Shown in pieces: positions 33,211 to 47,107 of a stretch of DNA of 64,000 nt (positions are counted from its first letter, which is position 1; each line of letters opens with the position of its first letter). The notes beneath the pieces are model-generated. The model saw nothing but the letters and a program-made list of their open reading frames with translations. It was not told the origin of the DNA and did not search any database. A program made the translations under genes and the position numbers. Source of the DNA: Argentina anserina (taxonomy: Eukaryota > Streptophyta > Magnoliopsida > Rosales > Rosaceae); the NCBI RefSeq assembly GCF_933775445.1, contig NC_065877.1, positions 6,510,001-6,574,000 on the forward strand, given 5' to 3'.

Positions 33211-33718
33211 TTAAGATAAACTTATTCAGGTGCAGATCTAGGGGATTTTGGGTTTTTAGGGGGGGAGGGCTCAAGTTCCCTCCAAGAATTTAGGAAGTAA
33301 TTAACTAAGTATATGTCATATGTTTATATGGTGTAGTTTTGTATTTAAAATATCAAGCCCACCCAAGATCAAATCCCAACAAATGTAACATTTTGTGTCT
33401 ATTTTTCCATTTACTTCCAATTTCTCTTGATTTATTCAACATGTAATTATTCTATTTTGTTTTCAGTGAGCATTAATTTTGATTAAGCTCTTTGATTCCA
33501 AAAATTTCTTTTTGCAATCGACTAAATTTATGATAATTTTAAATTGATTGCTATTTTCACTTCAAGGTATACATCTAATATATTATAGTTAAATATTTTA
33601 TTCACTACAAATTTCTATCACTTCAGTTGTTAAGTAAAAAAATTCAAGTCATCCGAGTTGTGAATCCTAGATCCGCTATTGAACTTGTTGGCACTTGGCT
33701 ACCTGATAATTAAGAAAA
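33211..33718. other. AT-rich spacer between two elements
   Basis: It holds a short G-run (33260-33268) and AT-rich sequence. No gene or repeat structure was recognised. Confidence 0.4.
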
Positions 33719-34937
33719 TGATTAAATATTTGTGACACCTTATATTTTAGGTGTAAAAATAGTTTTGTCATTCTATTTTCAAATTTAATCTGTATATCGT
33801 TTAACTCTTATTTTAACAGTTTTGTCCTTATACTTTCAAATTAAATCTGTATATCCTTTAACTCTTATTTTTTAACAGTTTTATCATTCTTTTTTTAACA
33901 GTTTTGTCAATTCCGTTAGTTGACCGTCAAAAATTCCGTTAAGCCGTTAAAATGCATAGAATACCCCCAATTCAAATAATATTTTTTTCTTTTCTTATGC
34001 ATCTTCTATTTTCTCTTTTTGTTTTTCTTGTTTTTAAATTTAATTCATCATATGTGCTATCAAATATATATAATTATAATAAACAAAAATTATCAAATTA
34101 ATTGTAAACAAGCGAATGGCGATCTTGCTCTCTATCAAGTTATTTGTAATTTTGTTAAACGCTTGTGAGAACTTGGAGCAGATGTAAAACAAGTAAAATG
34201 GAATGACTCTCCTCACATATGTGTGCTTCAAAACTCAAACTTAGAGCGAATGATAATGAATGCATTGCTTGAAAACTTTATTACTAGTATGACAAGAGGT
34301 TTACTTTTTAACATTTTTTTTCCTTTGGTCAGAGCACCCAAGCCCATTGTTGGAAATTTTGTTAATTTGCTTGTGCAGTAAGAGGAGAATTAATGACAAT
34401 TGCTTAACATCAAGTTGGAAATAAATAATTTGAAACTATTTTTGCATCAAAGTATGGTTATGATAGTAGAAGTCTTTTTTGTCTTAGCATTGTAGAAAAT
34501 AATCAAAATATGTTTGTAGAGCATCATAATATAAAATAAGTTTCTAACTGGATTTGAGTACTGACACTCACATGTCATTTTAGGCATTATCTAATTGATT
34601 ATAAGATGCTTACAATTAATTTGATGATTTGTGTTGATTACAATTATATATATTTGATAGCATATATGATGAATTAAATTTAAAAACAAGAAAAACAAAA
34701 GGAAAGACCAAAAGAGAAAATAAAAAAGGCATAAGAAAAGAAAAAAAGAAAAATGTTATTTGAATTGGGGGCATTCTAGACATTTTAACGGCTTAACGGA
34801 ATTTTTTAACGGTTAACTAACAGAATGGACAAAACTGTTTAAAAGTAAGAGTTAAAAGATATACAGATTAAATTTGAAAATAGAAGGATAAAACTGTTTT
34901 TACACCTAAAATATAGGGTGTCACAAGTATTTAATCC
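33719..34937. mobile_element. Non-autonomous Mutator-like element with long TIRs
   Basis: 1219 bp, bordered by TTAAGAAAA at 33710-33718 and 34938-34946 (perfect 9-bp duplication). Inverted ends of ~350 bp run from GATTAAATATTTGTGACACC at left to the complement of GGTGTCACAAGTATTTAATC at right. The arms contain several diverged copies of an AACAGTTTTGTC-type motif. The middle (~34090-34610) is not part of the arms and has no intact frame. It could be captured host sequence. This family is distinct from the GGCAAAA family. Confidence 0.9.
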
Positions 34938-34946
34938 TTAAGAAAA

Positions 34947-36620
34947 TATATTCACAACTTAACCGATTGTGAGTAACTTTTGCAATGTACGTGGAGCAAA
35001 TTGCTGCGTCTTTGAGTACTTTTCATCCTTGCGGCTTTAACTAGTGCATTCTCTCCATTACATACTTTCATAGAAGACACGGCGGTGATACGTACTGAGT
35101 ATTACTGACAACAGTTCTCCTTGGTTCATTCATGATTTAACACATAGTATTACAGAAAGCTAGCCAGTAGACCTTGATAAAGATTTCTTTGTACGTTTTT
35201 GCGTGGAAGAAACGTCACACTCAAGTAGAATGGCCTGCAGGTCAGTACTCAGTCGATTACAACCGTCTTCATTGGCATATCTTGCTTTTAATTACTTCTA
35301 ACAATTAGGGTTGTTGCCAAGTGCCAAGGCTCGGGTCGGTATCGGAACTCGGGAGACTAAGCTAGACTTGCATTTGAAGCTGAGTGAGTCCTACATTTTT
35401 TGCCACTCGGTGCCTGAGTAGCTGTACGTGGTTCGATCGATGTAAACTAAGCAACTAAACGTAGCCGCGCCAAGTCGGCCAAGATGATCAGTTTTATGAC
35501 TTTTATCTATAGTCTATACGTCAACTTATCAACACTTTTCTCATATGTTAAGGTACGAGTCGTCGATCCGGGTCGTGAAGGCATGCATGTAGGTCACGCC
35601 AGCATATATGTATGACCTAGTCTTGGCTTGGTGAGGCAGAAAATTTGGAAACTAAACGTGTATTTTGGTTAGGAAGTAAATTAAAGGTCAAGGCTACTCG
35701 ATCGGAGGGTCTTTGTAAATTTTTATGGAAAATTAGAAAGTGGAATATATCCAGTGAAAATTTGTCACGTTGGTTGGGCAGCAATCAACCAAATCTGACT
35801 ATGCAGTTTGCACTATGCAGTCTATGCACTTGCATAAGAGAGAAAGAAAGTACCATTTTAAATTTTGTGTTTTTAATTTTTAATTTAACATACGAAAATA
35901 TATGTGTCACGAATTAAATTCTTATCATAGATCTGTGATTACCGAATTGAATATATGATTAGGCAGAACTCGACTATAGACATCTGCTTATAAGTAGGTT
36001 CATATTGGAATCTTGGGTCTCCCTCTAGCCTACTTGTAACATTTGTAACCACAAAAATAATTAAGTTTGCTTTACTTTTCACTGTTTTCAGGGTCTAAAT
36101 TAATTTCCAGAATGGAGCTTGAGTTAGGAGGCAAGGAACTACTGTAGAGACTGTGCGCGCAGCTGCTGGAAACTACGACGCTAGGCTATTCATCACGACT
36201 TAATTAGGCGTCAATAAGATATAACGTATAAATCAAACCAAATGAGTCAATATCAATGAAGGTAATAAACAAATTTAGAATGGAGAAAAACTAAATTTAT
36301 ATATGGACAGCACAAATTTAATATTCAAAGAGGATGTAACAAGTTGTATATTCACACCAACCTCGATCTGAGGTTTGGAACGCGTTCTGGAATATAGACT
36401 CGTTAATATTCAACGAAGCCAAACTTCCAAGCAATTAATCTCAGAGCCTTAAGGCGGTGAGCTATTCTCCATATATAGCTGGTTCATCCATTCCCATCAG
36501 TTTCATAGTTCATAATAATCACCATACGGTCTCCATATATACACATTCTTTCATCTCTCACAAACAAATAAGAACTTCTTTTAGTTAAGTTTCGTTTGTT
36601 TGTCAAAGGAATCATACCTC
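34947..36620. other. Intergenic region upstream of the PAR1 gene
   Basis: No gene recognised. One 90-codon frame (35645-35917) lacks family resemblance. The PAR1 promoter and leader should lie in the last few hundred bases. A TATATAGCTGG motif at ~36472 is a possible TATA region. Confidence 0.4.
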
Positions 36621-37651
36621 ATGGCTCACAATAAGCTTCCTTTGGTTCTCTTCCTCTCCTCGCTCTTCATCCATGCAGCTCTAGGTACATAAATTCTATT
36701 TCTGAAACATGATCAAGAGTACGGAATATGATACGTTGATCGGCCCGCATTTCTTGTCCCTAATCGATCATAGGTTATGTGTTGTTTTAATCCTTGTTAT
36801 GTTGGTTTCCTCCGGTGCTTTTGTGTGTGAGGATCTCCCAAATGATGTTTGCGCGTTTTCGGTGTCGTCTGCCGGGAAAAGATGTTTGATAGAAACCATG
36901 GCAAAGAACAACGAAGGCGTAGAGTACCAGTGCTGGACATCAGAGGTTATGGTTGAGGGTTTGGCAGAGTACATGGAAACAGATGAGTGTGTGAATGCTT
37001 GTGGTGTTGAGAGAAAGTCCGTCGGAATTTCCTCCGACGCCCTTCTTGAGCCTCAGTTCATGGGCAAGCTTTGCTCACCCAACTGTTACCAGAAGTGCCC
37101 CAACATTGTTGAACTTTACTTCAACTTAGCTGCCGGAGAGGGTAAGTTACCTGATCATAATAGTACATTCGCTTTCATAGGACCCTGATTCTGAGATAAA
37201 GTAGAACAGATTAATACATAGCTAGCTAATTTGCTCATAAAGGCACCTAATTGAGAATGTTAATTTCAACATTTCTTGCATGGTGATGCTTCCTTTTCAT
37301 TCTCTTCCGAATTCCGATCTCATGCCATGACGGTGGCATGATACCTTCCTTCCTTGTGATAAATACCTTCCTTTTCCTTATTAAAGAAAAAAAAAAGGAA
37401 AAGTAAATATATCATGCATGAGAGGCATCAGCTTGATTAATTCATGCATTGATGCATATATAACTGATTTGAAAAATGCAGGAGTGTTCTTGCCTGATCT
37501 GTGTGAGAGACAACGATCCAACCCTCACCGCGCCATGATTGAACTTATGAGCTCCGGCGATGCAGCCCCTGGTCCAGTTTCATCAACAAACATTCCTCCC
37601 ACCCCAAGCCCCTTTCCAAACGACAATGCTCCAGCCCCTGCTCCTTTCTAA
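36621..37651 (+). CDS. PAR1: PAR1-family secreted protein, first acceptor site abnormal
   Basis: Three exons. Exon 1 (36621-36684) is a signal peptide, MAHNKLPLVLFLSSLFIHAA. Exon 2 (about 36817-37141) is the Cys-rich core: VCEDLPNDVCAFSVSSAGKR, a CWTSEVMVEGL block, ECVNACGVERKSVGISSDAL and LCSPNCYQKCPNIVELYFNL. Exon 3 (37482-37651) reads GVFLPDLCERQRSNPHRAMI and ends in a Pro/Ala/Ser-rich tail. This is the layout of PAR1 (photoassimilate-responsive) proteins, which are secreted and induced by sugars; their biochemical role is unknown. Exon 1 ends in phase 1 and the expected acceptor would sit at 36815-36816, but the bases there are CG instead of AG. The only nearby AG (36772-36773) gives a frameshift. 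A start inside the intron (ATG 36709 or 36801) would keep the core frame and supply a hydrophobic stretch. The gene may therefore be misspliced or may use an altered start. Confidence 0.8.
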
Positions 37652-38438
37652 GGATGTTTAATTATATGAATTCTTAACAGCATCGTTAATTTCACGTTCA
37701 ATATATGCTAGTGCAAACTGAACGAGGAATAATGTTTAGCAAGTTCATTTTCCTTTTTCGGGTGGAGAATTAGTTCAATGAATTTACCGACATTTGATCG
37801 AAAATTTATTGTAATACATACTCATTCAGCATATCGGCAAATTGATACATAGTATACAATACACATGGTTCATGCCAAAAATATCAGGATGGATATCATG
37901 CAAATTATAAGCTTTTACTTCTTTTAGCTAGCTTTGAGTGACATATTGATCGATCAGTAGGATCTGTTTCCAAGACTTAATTAAACTCTACTGAAAACAA
38001 TTTGTCAAGTTAATTAGTTCTAGCTAGATAGGTTGCAAGCCGCCTCAGTAACTGTCATCCCGGTAAAATCAGACTAATCTCCCCGGTAAAGGCCCGCAAA
38101 TATGTATGCCATAAACTGTGTAATTATTTGGTACGGTATTTTGGTATCGCCGTTATGAAGCATATTGTTTAGTTTATTTTGTCGAATTGGTGCGGAACTT
38201 AAACGAAAATGTTATTGGGCTTTATATATTAATATGATATTTTTGTCGATTTGGGCCTCAAGGGTCATCATACATGACCTTTTCCATCTCATTTTGATTG
38301 TCATGGTTAATGAACAACATTGATCGATATCCGCCAAGAAACCCTAATTAGGGCAAATAATTGAAATAATCCAGGCCAACTTCTTCCCTGTTTGACCGGT
38401 TATTTGGGGAAACTAATAGCAGAAAAGATTTTCATTCT
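37652..38438. other. PAR1 3' region and spacer
   Basis: It probably includes the PAR1 3' UTR. AT-rich, no gene or repeat recognised. Confidence 0.4.
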
Positions 38439-38930
38439 TTTTAGGAATATATTTTCAGGGATATTCAAGAATCTAAATCTAGGTTAAGAAAGGAATTGTT
38501 GTCCAACATATCTAAGGGGTTCTGATTACTTGATCTGAAAGAAATAACAAATTGTGTTATTTATATACATGGTTCTTTAGCACAAAATTAGACACACACA
38601 ATTCAACCTAACTTTTGCGCAACAACAAAACCAAAGCCTCACAACGGAGCACGGCTACCATATGCACCTTCGCTGCATGTAGCACAAAGTCCAACTTACC
38701 TCGGCAAGCGTCAAGTCCATCGAGTCGCTACCTTAGCTTGTAGCAAAAACCAGAAGTCTACCTAGTCAGCAACAATCTATACAAACGTCCCCGCAATCTT
38801 GATATTTAGATTTGCTTATTCCCTAAGCGGTTTAAGTAAGAACTGTCCATCCTACATAAGGGTGGAGAGAAATCCTAGCAGTCATCTGCCGTAGGTGTTA
38901 TTTAAACTCAGTTGCAAGTTTAGTCAGCAT
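38439..38930 (+). repeat. LTR-like segment, copy A
   Basis: The sequence from TTTTAGGAATATATTTT to TTTAGTCAGCAT matches 57820-58350 closely throughout, for example GCGCAACAACAAAACCAAAG, CTACCATATGCACCTTCGCT and GTCGCTACCTTAGCTTG. It leads into a primer-binding-like region near 39108 (TTTGGCATGTCTAGTGGGAC) and then a gag relic, so it is probably the 5' LTR of the gypsy element. The start lacks the usual TG and may be truncated. Confidence 0.75.
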
Positions 38931-39099
38931 ATGTACTCAATTGTTTGAGAAGAAGGAAGTACGAGCCCACATCAACAAATATAAGCAAGTTGTACATGAC
39001 TTATAGGTACTGGTATGCCAAGGCAATACACATTCAAGAACATGGCAAACCGTAAGGGTTTCGCCCGTATGTTGATTGTTCGCCGGAAGTAAAATTCCA

Positions 39100-42000
39100 A
39101 GTCGAAAATTTGGCATGTCTAGTGGGACAATGTCAACATTGCAAGCCAGGGCTTATACTCCAAACAATACACTTCTTGCAAGAAACCAGAGCATTCGCCA
39201 TGTATTCCGCATAATACAACGACTTGTAGAGGTTTAACAGTGGTGTAAGCGTTACTTAAGTTCGGAGTAATGGAGACACCGGAAGTGATTCAAGAGGCAT
39301 TCAAGAAGTTGACAGATGTTGTCAAAGAAGGTGAGACAAAGCTAGAATCGAGGTTTATGTTCATGGAAAAGATGTTGGATTAGCTTACTACAATCCAGGA
39401 GAAACAAAATCTACAAATCGAGGAGACCAATCTGAGGGTAAACAACATCATAGAGGAAGCTGAGGATCACTTCCATAATAGTTTCCTTCGGATGGTAGGA
39501 TAACACGAGCAGCTCAACTAGATAGAGGAAATATTGGGTATTCAACGAGACTTCGCAGGTCCTTCTGGAACACAGGAACAACAAAAATTAGTGCATGTGA
39601 CTGCGACACCTTTGCATAAGAAAAAATCTGAAAAGTGTGAAGAGAAGCTCAAAGGTTCAAAGTCGTCACGTCCTCCTACGGCGAAAGTTGAGGCACCCAA
39701 GATGAATTTGGAATTTAGGCGCTCGAGAGTGAGGGCAATTACGCCAACGTACGGAACTCAAGAGGAGGTGGCGAATGATCGAATTTACACTGCGGAGTAG
39801 GTGAGGTTGATGATCTAGGAAAGTCTTAAAACCATGCAAGGACATCCACTAGTTAATCTGGTTTATACTAGCCCATTCCCAGAATGGGTGAGTAATTATC
39901 ATTGGCCACCTAACTATAAACAGATCTTGTTTACAACTTTTTCTAGTGAGGGTTCTGAAGATGTAGTAGCTCATATATCTCATTTCCATGGAGAATGTGG
40001 ACCATTCGCGTCTGATCCAGTGTTCAAACTCAGAGTCTTCGGGTCATTCTTGGCAGGGCCAACCCTGACTTGATTTACCAGGCTAACACCACGATTTGTT
40101 ACAGATTGGACGATTATGGAGACTGTGTTTAGAACAATTTTTGGCAGTGTTGAGCTTGAGGTTGATTTGTCTTCTTTGACTTCCATGTATCAACATCCTA
40201 TGGAGTCATCAGTGGAGTACCAAAAGAGGTTTAAAATCCAGCAAGCTAAGTCCAAGACTCCACTTTTTGAACATGATGCCATTCGTATAGCCGTGAAGGG
40301 TTAGGAAAGGTGCCAGCGAGCCAAACATCACGATGCTCACTTTTCCAGTATGGCAGATTTGATAAGCAAAGTGGGGAGTTATCAAACGCTTCTCAATGAT
40401 TTTAATGATGATGCGAATGATCCAAAAGGAAAACTTGTTTCGTATAATCCAGGGACCTTGAAACCACGTTATGGGGTGCAGTCTCGTGGAAAAATGGTTT
40501 CGACAATTTATTCACACATCGATCCTTATTATACGCCTCAACAATCTTCCCAGCTTGAAGATCAATGGTTGGAAGATGATAGTGAGGAGGTTCTAGCAGT
40601 TGAGATAGTTGGAAGGCAAGTGTTGAAGTCCAAGGCACTTAAAATGTCTGGCGAACCCGTTAGGATTTCAACGACAAACTTCACCAAGCATGAGTATGAT
40701 TCCTACACCTATAATGCTCATAAAGCTCTTGAGATTTTAGATGAACTATTTGTGAGTGGTTGAGTGAAACATGATTCTGGGGTGATACCTTTGCCGTCAC
40801 ATATCGATGGAAAGAAGTATTGTAAATTCCACAATATGTTTAATGATCACCACACAGCTGATTGCGTTAAGCTCAAGGACCAGTTACAAACTTGGATTAA
40901 CAAAGGGATGTTGGGTATGGAAATCGGCAAGACAGCTGCTTGGGTAGATGTAGGACTTTTTCCCACAGTATTCATGGTGGAGGTCATGCCTATAACAGCT
41001 CCTATGAAGCCTAGCAGATGTCTAAGTTCGACGAATACACTTATGACGCATCCTAGTCACATAAGATCTTGGACCAGTTAATTGCTGAAGATGGGGCAAT
41101 CATCCATGGAAGGAATTTTCATATGTTAAAAAGGTTAAAAATACAAGGTATTGTAAGTTTGATAATGTTTGGACTCACATCACTTCTATTTGATTACAGC
41201 TAAAAGACCAAGTTCCGTAGTGGTTGAATAAGGGAACCATTTCCTTCATTCAAACACAAGATAAGGGGTTGGAAGTGGCAGTAATGGAGATTGATACATG
41301 CAAAGAAAGTGAGAAGCCTGAACCAACCAAGTTCGGCGAATGAAAGACGACTATGAAGAAAAGTGAACATGCCATAGCTAGTGCTTCAATTGTAGTGTTT
41401 CGCACACAGTGCCAGAAGGAGTGTAGCATAACAACGAGTTGTGAGGAACTTAGGAAACCAACTAAAGCAACAAAGGCCAGGAAATCTCGTCCACCACCAG
41501 ATATGCAAGATGTTGATGGACACAAGAAAGCTAGGATTCACGAGGACAAAAAGGTGACATATGCTCAGGTGGTCAACAAGTTGAGAGCAGGCCCTAGAAC
41601 ATGCCCGAATGTGTCTAGGGGACAGCCTTTTAAGGCGAATGAATCTAAATCCCAAGCCACATATGATATTTTGCGAACTCCCTACATTCCATATGCATCT
41701 AAATCGTTGGTCCAAGAGGATGTCTTGTAAGTTCGAGAAAACAGAAGATCAGTGGAGGCTACGCAACGCAAATTAGGAATGTGCAGAAGAGGTTTGGCAA
41801 GGCCAAGAGAGCGCTGAAAACATTGGATAGAGGAGAAAATTACACTTGATCAACTTGACCAGCTAGTATGTCAGTTACGTAGGATAGTCGAAAAACTAGA
41901 GTCACGCCTTACGTTCACGTTCACCATACATAAATACCATGGAGAGATGCACCTCTGAGAAAGAGTGTTTACGAGAGACTTCACGAGCCAAGGAAAAGTG

Positions 42001-45000
42001 AACAGAAACATAGAGTTTCAATGCATGATCGGTTATCTAAAAAATGGATTTTAAAAAAGCTTGAAAGTAAATGGATTCTAAAAAATCACTGCAGGAACAT
42101 AGTGTACATCTTCTTCTACCACTAAATGGATTCTAAAAAAGCTTGAAAGTAAGGAGCTTAAAGCATAACCAATGCAACAGAAAGGAAAATCAAACACGAA
42201 GTTTGAATGGAAATTAAAAATGGTTTCTAAGGAACCAACAAAAATTCAAGTGGTTCAAGCAACTAATGAGCCTACACCTGAGGCTACTACTATAGAAGTT
42301 TCTCGAAAACAAACTTTAGTGGAGTTTGTTGCCAACCAGTTTGCAGCTCGCTCACCACTAGAACCAAATCATGATGAACCTTGTGTAGACCTTTCAGACA
42401 ATAAGGATACACTAGAGGAGGAAGTTGCTCTTATCATGGATTGTAACATGTTTGATATAGTCCATCATGAGGTGGCAAATGGAGAAGAGCAAGAGAAGGA
42501 TCTTATATTAGACTGCAATATGGTTTATACTCTTTCATCAAAGTATGCTTTGCCACATCCAATGCCATCTCACATGTTCATAGGTAGTGACACACATGGT
42601 CAAGAGGTTTCAGTCACAGAGTTGTCAACTAGGGTAGTTGCAACTATGGCTCTTGACACGCAGAGATCTAAAGTAGAGAAACCTAATCCAATGGCAGATT
42701 TCAAGAGGCTCTTTATGATGTTCAGTAAGAGAACAATGACAATGTCTTAGCATATTAAGCCATTGTATATATCATGAGATGAAAGACATGAAAGTCAACA
42801 AGATCCTTGTAGATGGTGATGCGTCAGTTAGCATCACTACAATAAAAACTATATAAGCACTCAAAATTCCAGAGAAGATGTTGAACATAAATCTTAAAGT
42901 TAGGAGTTTTTTCGGTAACCTTACCAAGACATTAGGGGTCTTAATCTTTAAAGTAAAAATAGAGCCATCAAAACTGTTTCAGACTTTGTTTGTAACAGAG
43001 TGCACTGCCCCATATAGCATTATTCTCGAACGAGATTAGATACAAAAAGCTTACTGTATCTATCTACCTTGCATCAAGAGATGCTGATGTGGAATCCAAC
43101 AACTAACCAAGCAGAATTCATTAAGGCTGATGACATACCATACTCCGTAACCGCTTGCACATATGAAGCTGACTACTTTTATGGGGATATGCGTCCTCTT
43201 GGAGTTGTTGGAATTGATCACAAGGGTCATCCAGTTGGGGTGACTTCAACAGAGTTAACACAAAGGGGTATAACACATGTCAAAGTAGATATACATAGAC
43301 CTGACTTCATCGTACAACCCCAAAAAGATCATCCATGAATACACATGTATCAGAAGAACAAAGGCAGGCCTATGCATATTTTCCCCAACGTTTATCTATT
43401 TATAGGGACAAGCAGGAGGCTTGGGAAGCAATGGCACTGGTACAGTGCATCGAGGAAAATTAATAGAAGTTCAAGAAGAGGAGTTTATTCAGTCAACACC
43501 AGCAGCTTTGGATGATACTCCACCTAAAGTTAAACATCCAGTAGAAAAAATCAAACTAGGAACCACAGAGGAACCAGTGGAGGTTGGCATTAGTAAGCTC
43601 TTGGATGAGGAACTAAGACAACAACTAATAGAGTTGTTACATGAGTTTTGTGACTGTTTTGCAGAAAAATATGAAGATATGCCAGGACTTTCAACAGAAC
43701 TAGTTTGTCACTGTTTGCCAATTAAGGAAGGATATAAGCATGTTCAACAAACTCAACGACGAATAAGTGTTGATACAAAATAGTAGTCAAGACAGATGTT
43801 CAAAATATTCTCAAAGTAGGGATTATTATACCAACTAAATACACTCAGTGGTTGTCTAACAAAGTGCCGGTTAGGAAGAAGAATGGAATAATCCATGTAT
43901 GTGTGGATTACCGTAATCTTAACACGACGACACTAAAGAACATCTATCCTATGCCAATGGTGAACATGTTGGTACAACTAGATATAATCAGATACCTGTT
44001 TATGAACTGCACAACGTAAAACAACTTTTCGTTATCCAGGGTTCACTAGTGCTTTTGAGTATAATAGTATGTCTTTTGGTTTAACTAAGACAGGGGCTAC
44101 ATACCAGAGAGCAATGAACCTAATTTTTCATGATATACTGGGGGGGGCATCCTGGAGGTCTACATAGATGAGGTGGTGGTTAAGTCCAAGAAGAAGGAAG
44201 ATCATATTACCAATCTCAAGACAATATTTACCAGGATTGGGAAACACAAGCTCAATATGAACCCGGCTAAGTGTATTTTTGGGGTTCGCACTGGAGACTT
44301 TTGTTGATTTAATTGTGCATGAAAGAGGTATTGAAATAGCTAGTGACAAGGCGAAGGCAGTCCTGGATGCTCCAGCACCTAGAAACAAGAAGGAACTTCA
44401 AAGTTTTCTAAGGAAGATTAATTTTCTGAGGTATTTTATTTTAATTCAGCAAGGAATATTGCACCTTTCTCATCCTTATTGAAGTTGCAAGCTGACAAGG
44501 AGTTTCAATGGGAGTCCAAACAATAGGAGGCTTTTGACAGGATAAAATAATATTTAACTCTTCCACCTGCCCTCGACCTCCAAGACCTGTCATCCTATTA
44601 AAGTTGTATATATTAGCCTCTACTGACTCTATAGCAGCAATGTTGGCACAAGATGATACTAACAAAAAAGGTAGGAAGATTGAACATGCAGTGTACTACC
44701 TTAGCCGTACATTGTTGGATGCAAAAACTTGATATTCACTAATTGAGAGGTTGTGTTTGGCACTATACCTTGCTGGTTATAAGTTACGACATTATATGCT
44801 ATCTTTTACAACAATAGTGGTTGCACAAACTGATTCGGTGAAGTACATGCTTACAAGACCTATCCTTAGATGTCGAATTGGCAAATGGATCTTACCCTTG
44901 TTAGAATTTTCTTTGTTGTACACTCCTTTAAAAGAATTGATAGGGCAAGCCATGTCAAATTTCTTGTTCCATCACCCTATTACTGAGGAAATCGAAGATT

Positions 45001-46860
45001 AACACTCTTGTTCATACGCATCTTTGGGTTTTGCATTTTGATGGTAGCAGCACTAACACATTGTCAGGAGCTGGAGTAGCACTAATAAGTCCAACAAAAG
45101 CAAGACATTCTTATTCTTTCCAGCTCGAGTGGAAGTGTACCAACAATCAAGCAGAGTATGAGGCAATCATTATTGGGTTGGAATTTCTTCTAGAGATGGG
45201 AGTGACTGAGATAGAGGTCCTAGGTGATTTCTCCTCGTGATTAATCAGCTTAAGGGTATTTTCAAGTGTACCACCTTCACTTTGCTTCCTTTAGGAGGAG
45301 CATTATAATCACTAGATCAATTTGCAGATGTGGTGCTTGACTACATTCCTCGATAACGAAATTTTGCAGCGAATGAATTGGCTCAATTAGCTACCGGTAT
45401 TAGCTTGGCAGATGGCATTTGAGAGAGGATTCTAAAGGTTGAGAGGCGAACACTTTCTTTATTTATGGTAAGAAGAGATGTTAAAGACAAGTGGTTGGTT
45501 GCTACTTTAGACCCCATAGACATGGATTAGAGGCAGCCAATTATCCAATATTTGAAAAATCCCTCGGCACTTGTGGACAAGAAAATCTGGTATTTTGTTG
45601 TTAAATATTTACTCAAAGGTGATGACTTATTACGCAGGGGCGGGGATGAAGTTGATTTGAGGTGAATCTATGGCACTGAAGCTAATAGATGCCAAAGAGA
45701 GGTACATCTTGGCAACTATGGTTCCCATCAAGTTGGACAAAAAATGAGGTGGTTCATTCACCGGTATGGATTTTATTGGTCATCTATATTAAAAGACCGT
45801 ATTAGGTTTGTGCATGGATGCATTGATTGCCAAATGCATTGACCCGTTCAACACATTCCTTATATACCTTTGCAGCTTATCATTAAACCATGGCCATGAC
45901 GTGGTTGGGCCTTAGATTTTATTGGGGAAATTCACCCTAATTCTTCTTTGGAGCACAAACAAGTTTTAATTGCCACATATTGCTTCACTAAGTGGGTGGG
46001 GGAAATTCCTATCAAGACGGCATCAGCAATAATGGTAGTTCAGTTTATCTTTTAGAATATTATTTATAGATATGGTATACCAGAGTGTTTGGTGGCAAAC
46101 AGGGGGGCAACTTTCATGGCCAAAGAAACTTAAGAGTTTCTCAATGGGTACAAGATCAAGTTTCTTCATTCTACTCCTTATTATGCATTGAAATGATCAA
46201 GCTGAGGCAAGCAATAAGATTATTCTGTATATCCTCAAACGTATGCTTGAAGAAAATCCAAGGGATTGGCATACAGAGTTGGATAATACGTTGTGGTCTT
46301 ATAGAACTTCTAAGCGTATACCAACTGGCACAACGCCTTATGCTTTGATGTTTGGCCATGATGTAGTATTACATGTGGAGATTATGGTTTAGTCACTTAG
46401 AGTTTGAGAGAAACAACAATTGGTTGGAGAAGACTATGTTTAGGCTATGTACCAAGAGCATGAGGATTTAGATTCTCGGTGAATGGAAGCTTTAGACAAC
46501 CTTATTTTAGAGAAAAAGCTAGTGGCTCGAGCTTATGATAAACGCACTCAGGGACGTAGCTTTGGAGTTGGGAACTAGGTGTGGAAAGCACTTTTACCCT
46601 TTGGTGACCGAAAGGAAGGGTGTGACAAATGGTCACCTAAGTGAGAAGGACCCTTTGTCATTGATCAGAATTGTTGGCATAGGGGCCTATTACCTTCGAG
46701 ATGTTGATGGTGAGATTCATCACAACCCCATTAATGGTCGTCATCTTAAGAATTACTTTCCAAGCGTTTGGGAATTTGAAGATCCACCCCATATTGTGGA
46801 AACAAAGTGATATTGATACTCTTTTGCATTAACCAAGTAAACAGGGGGCAACACTATGGA
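39100..46860 (+). mobile_element. Degenerate Tat-type Ty3/gypsy retrotransposon, internal region
   Basis: In order: gag (39269 to ~41080) with a matrix/capsid-like part (AHISHFHGECGPF) and a CxxxH/C knuckle-like region (YCKFHNMFNDHHTADC); a protease relic (~42800, VNKILVDGDASVS); reverse transcriptase (43800-44480, CVDYRNLNT, SFGLTKTGATYQRAMN); the retroviral-type RNase H (44500-45000); a second, archaeal-type RNase H (45031-45430, HFDGSS, CTNNQAEYEAIIIGLEFLLE, VLGD); integrase (45600-46800). The doubled RNase H marks the Tat/Ogre lineage. Many stops and shifts are present, and the catalytic YxDD motif reads YIDE (44160 region), so it is dead. A purine tract (ACAGGGGGCAACAC, 46840) may be the polypurine tract, but no matching 3' LTR follows directly. 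Confidence 0.85.
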
Positions 46861-47107
46861 GATTTATCAATATACTAGGTTTTAATCCGCATTCGCCGAT
46901 TTTAATCTGCATTTGCCGGAGTTAGGAGATTTGTGGTCTAGATTTTTTGTTTTTTCAGAAACTACTAGGGTTTCATTTACTATATGGAACATTGAACCAA
47001 AACCCGTGGTTTTAAAAATTCAAACTTTGTTGTTTACAATATAAAGAGAGAAACAAAACAAGTGTTTTTCAATAGAAACAATCTTTTTTTGTTACATAAA
47101 TTTGGCT

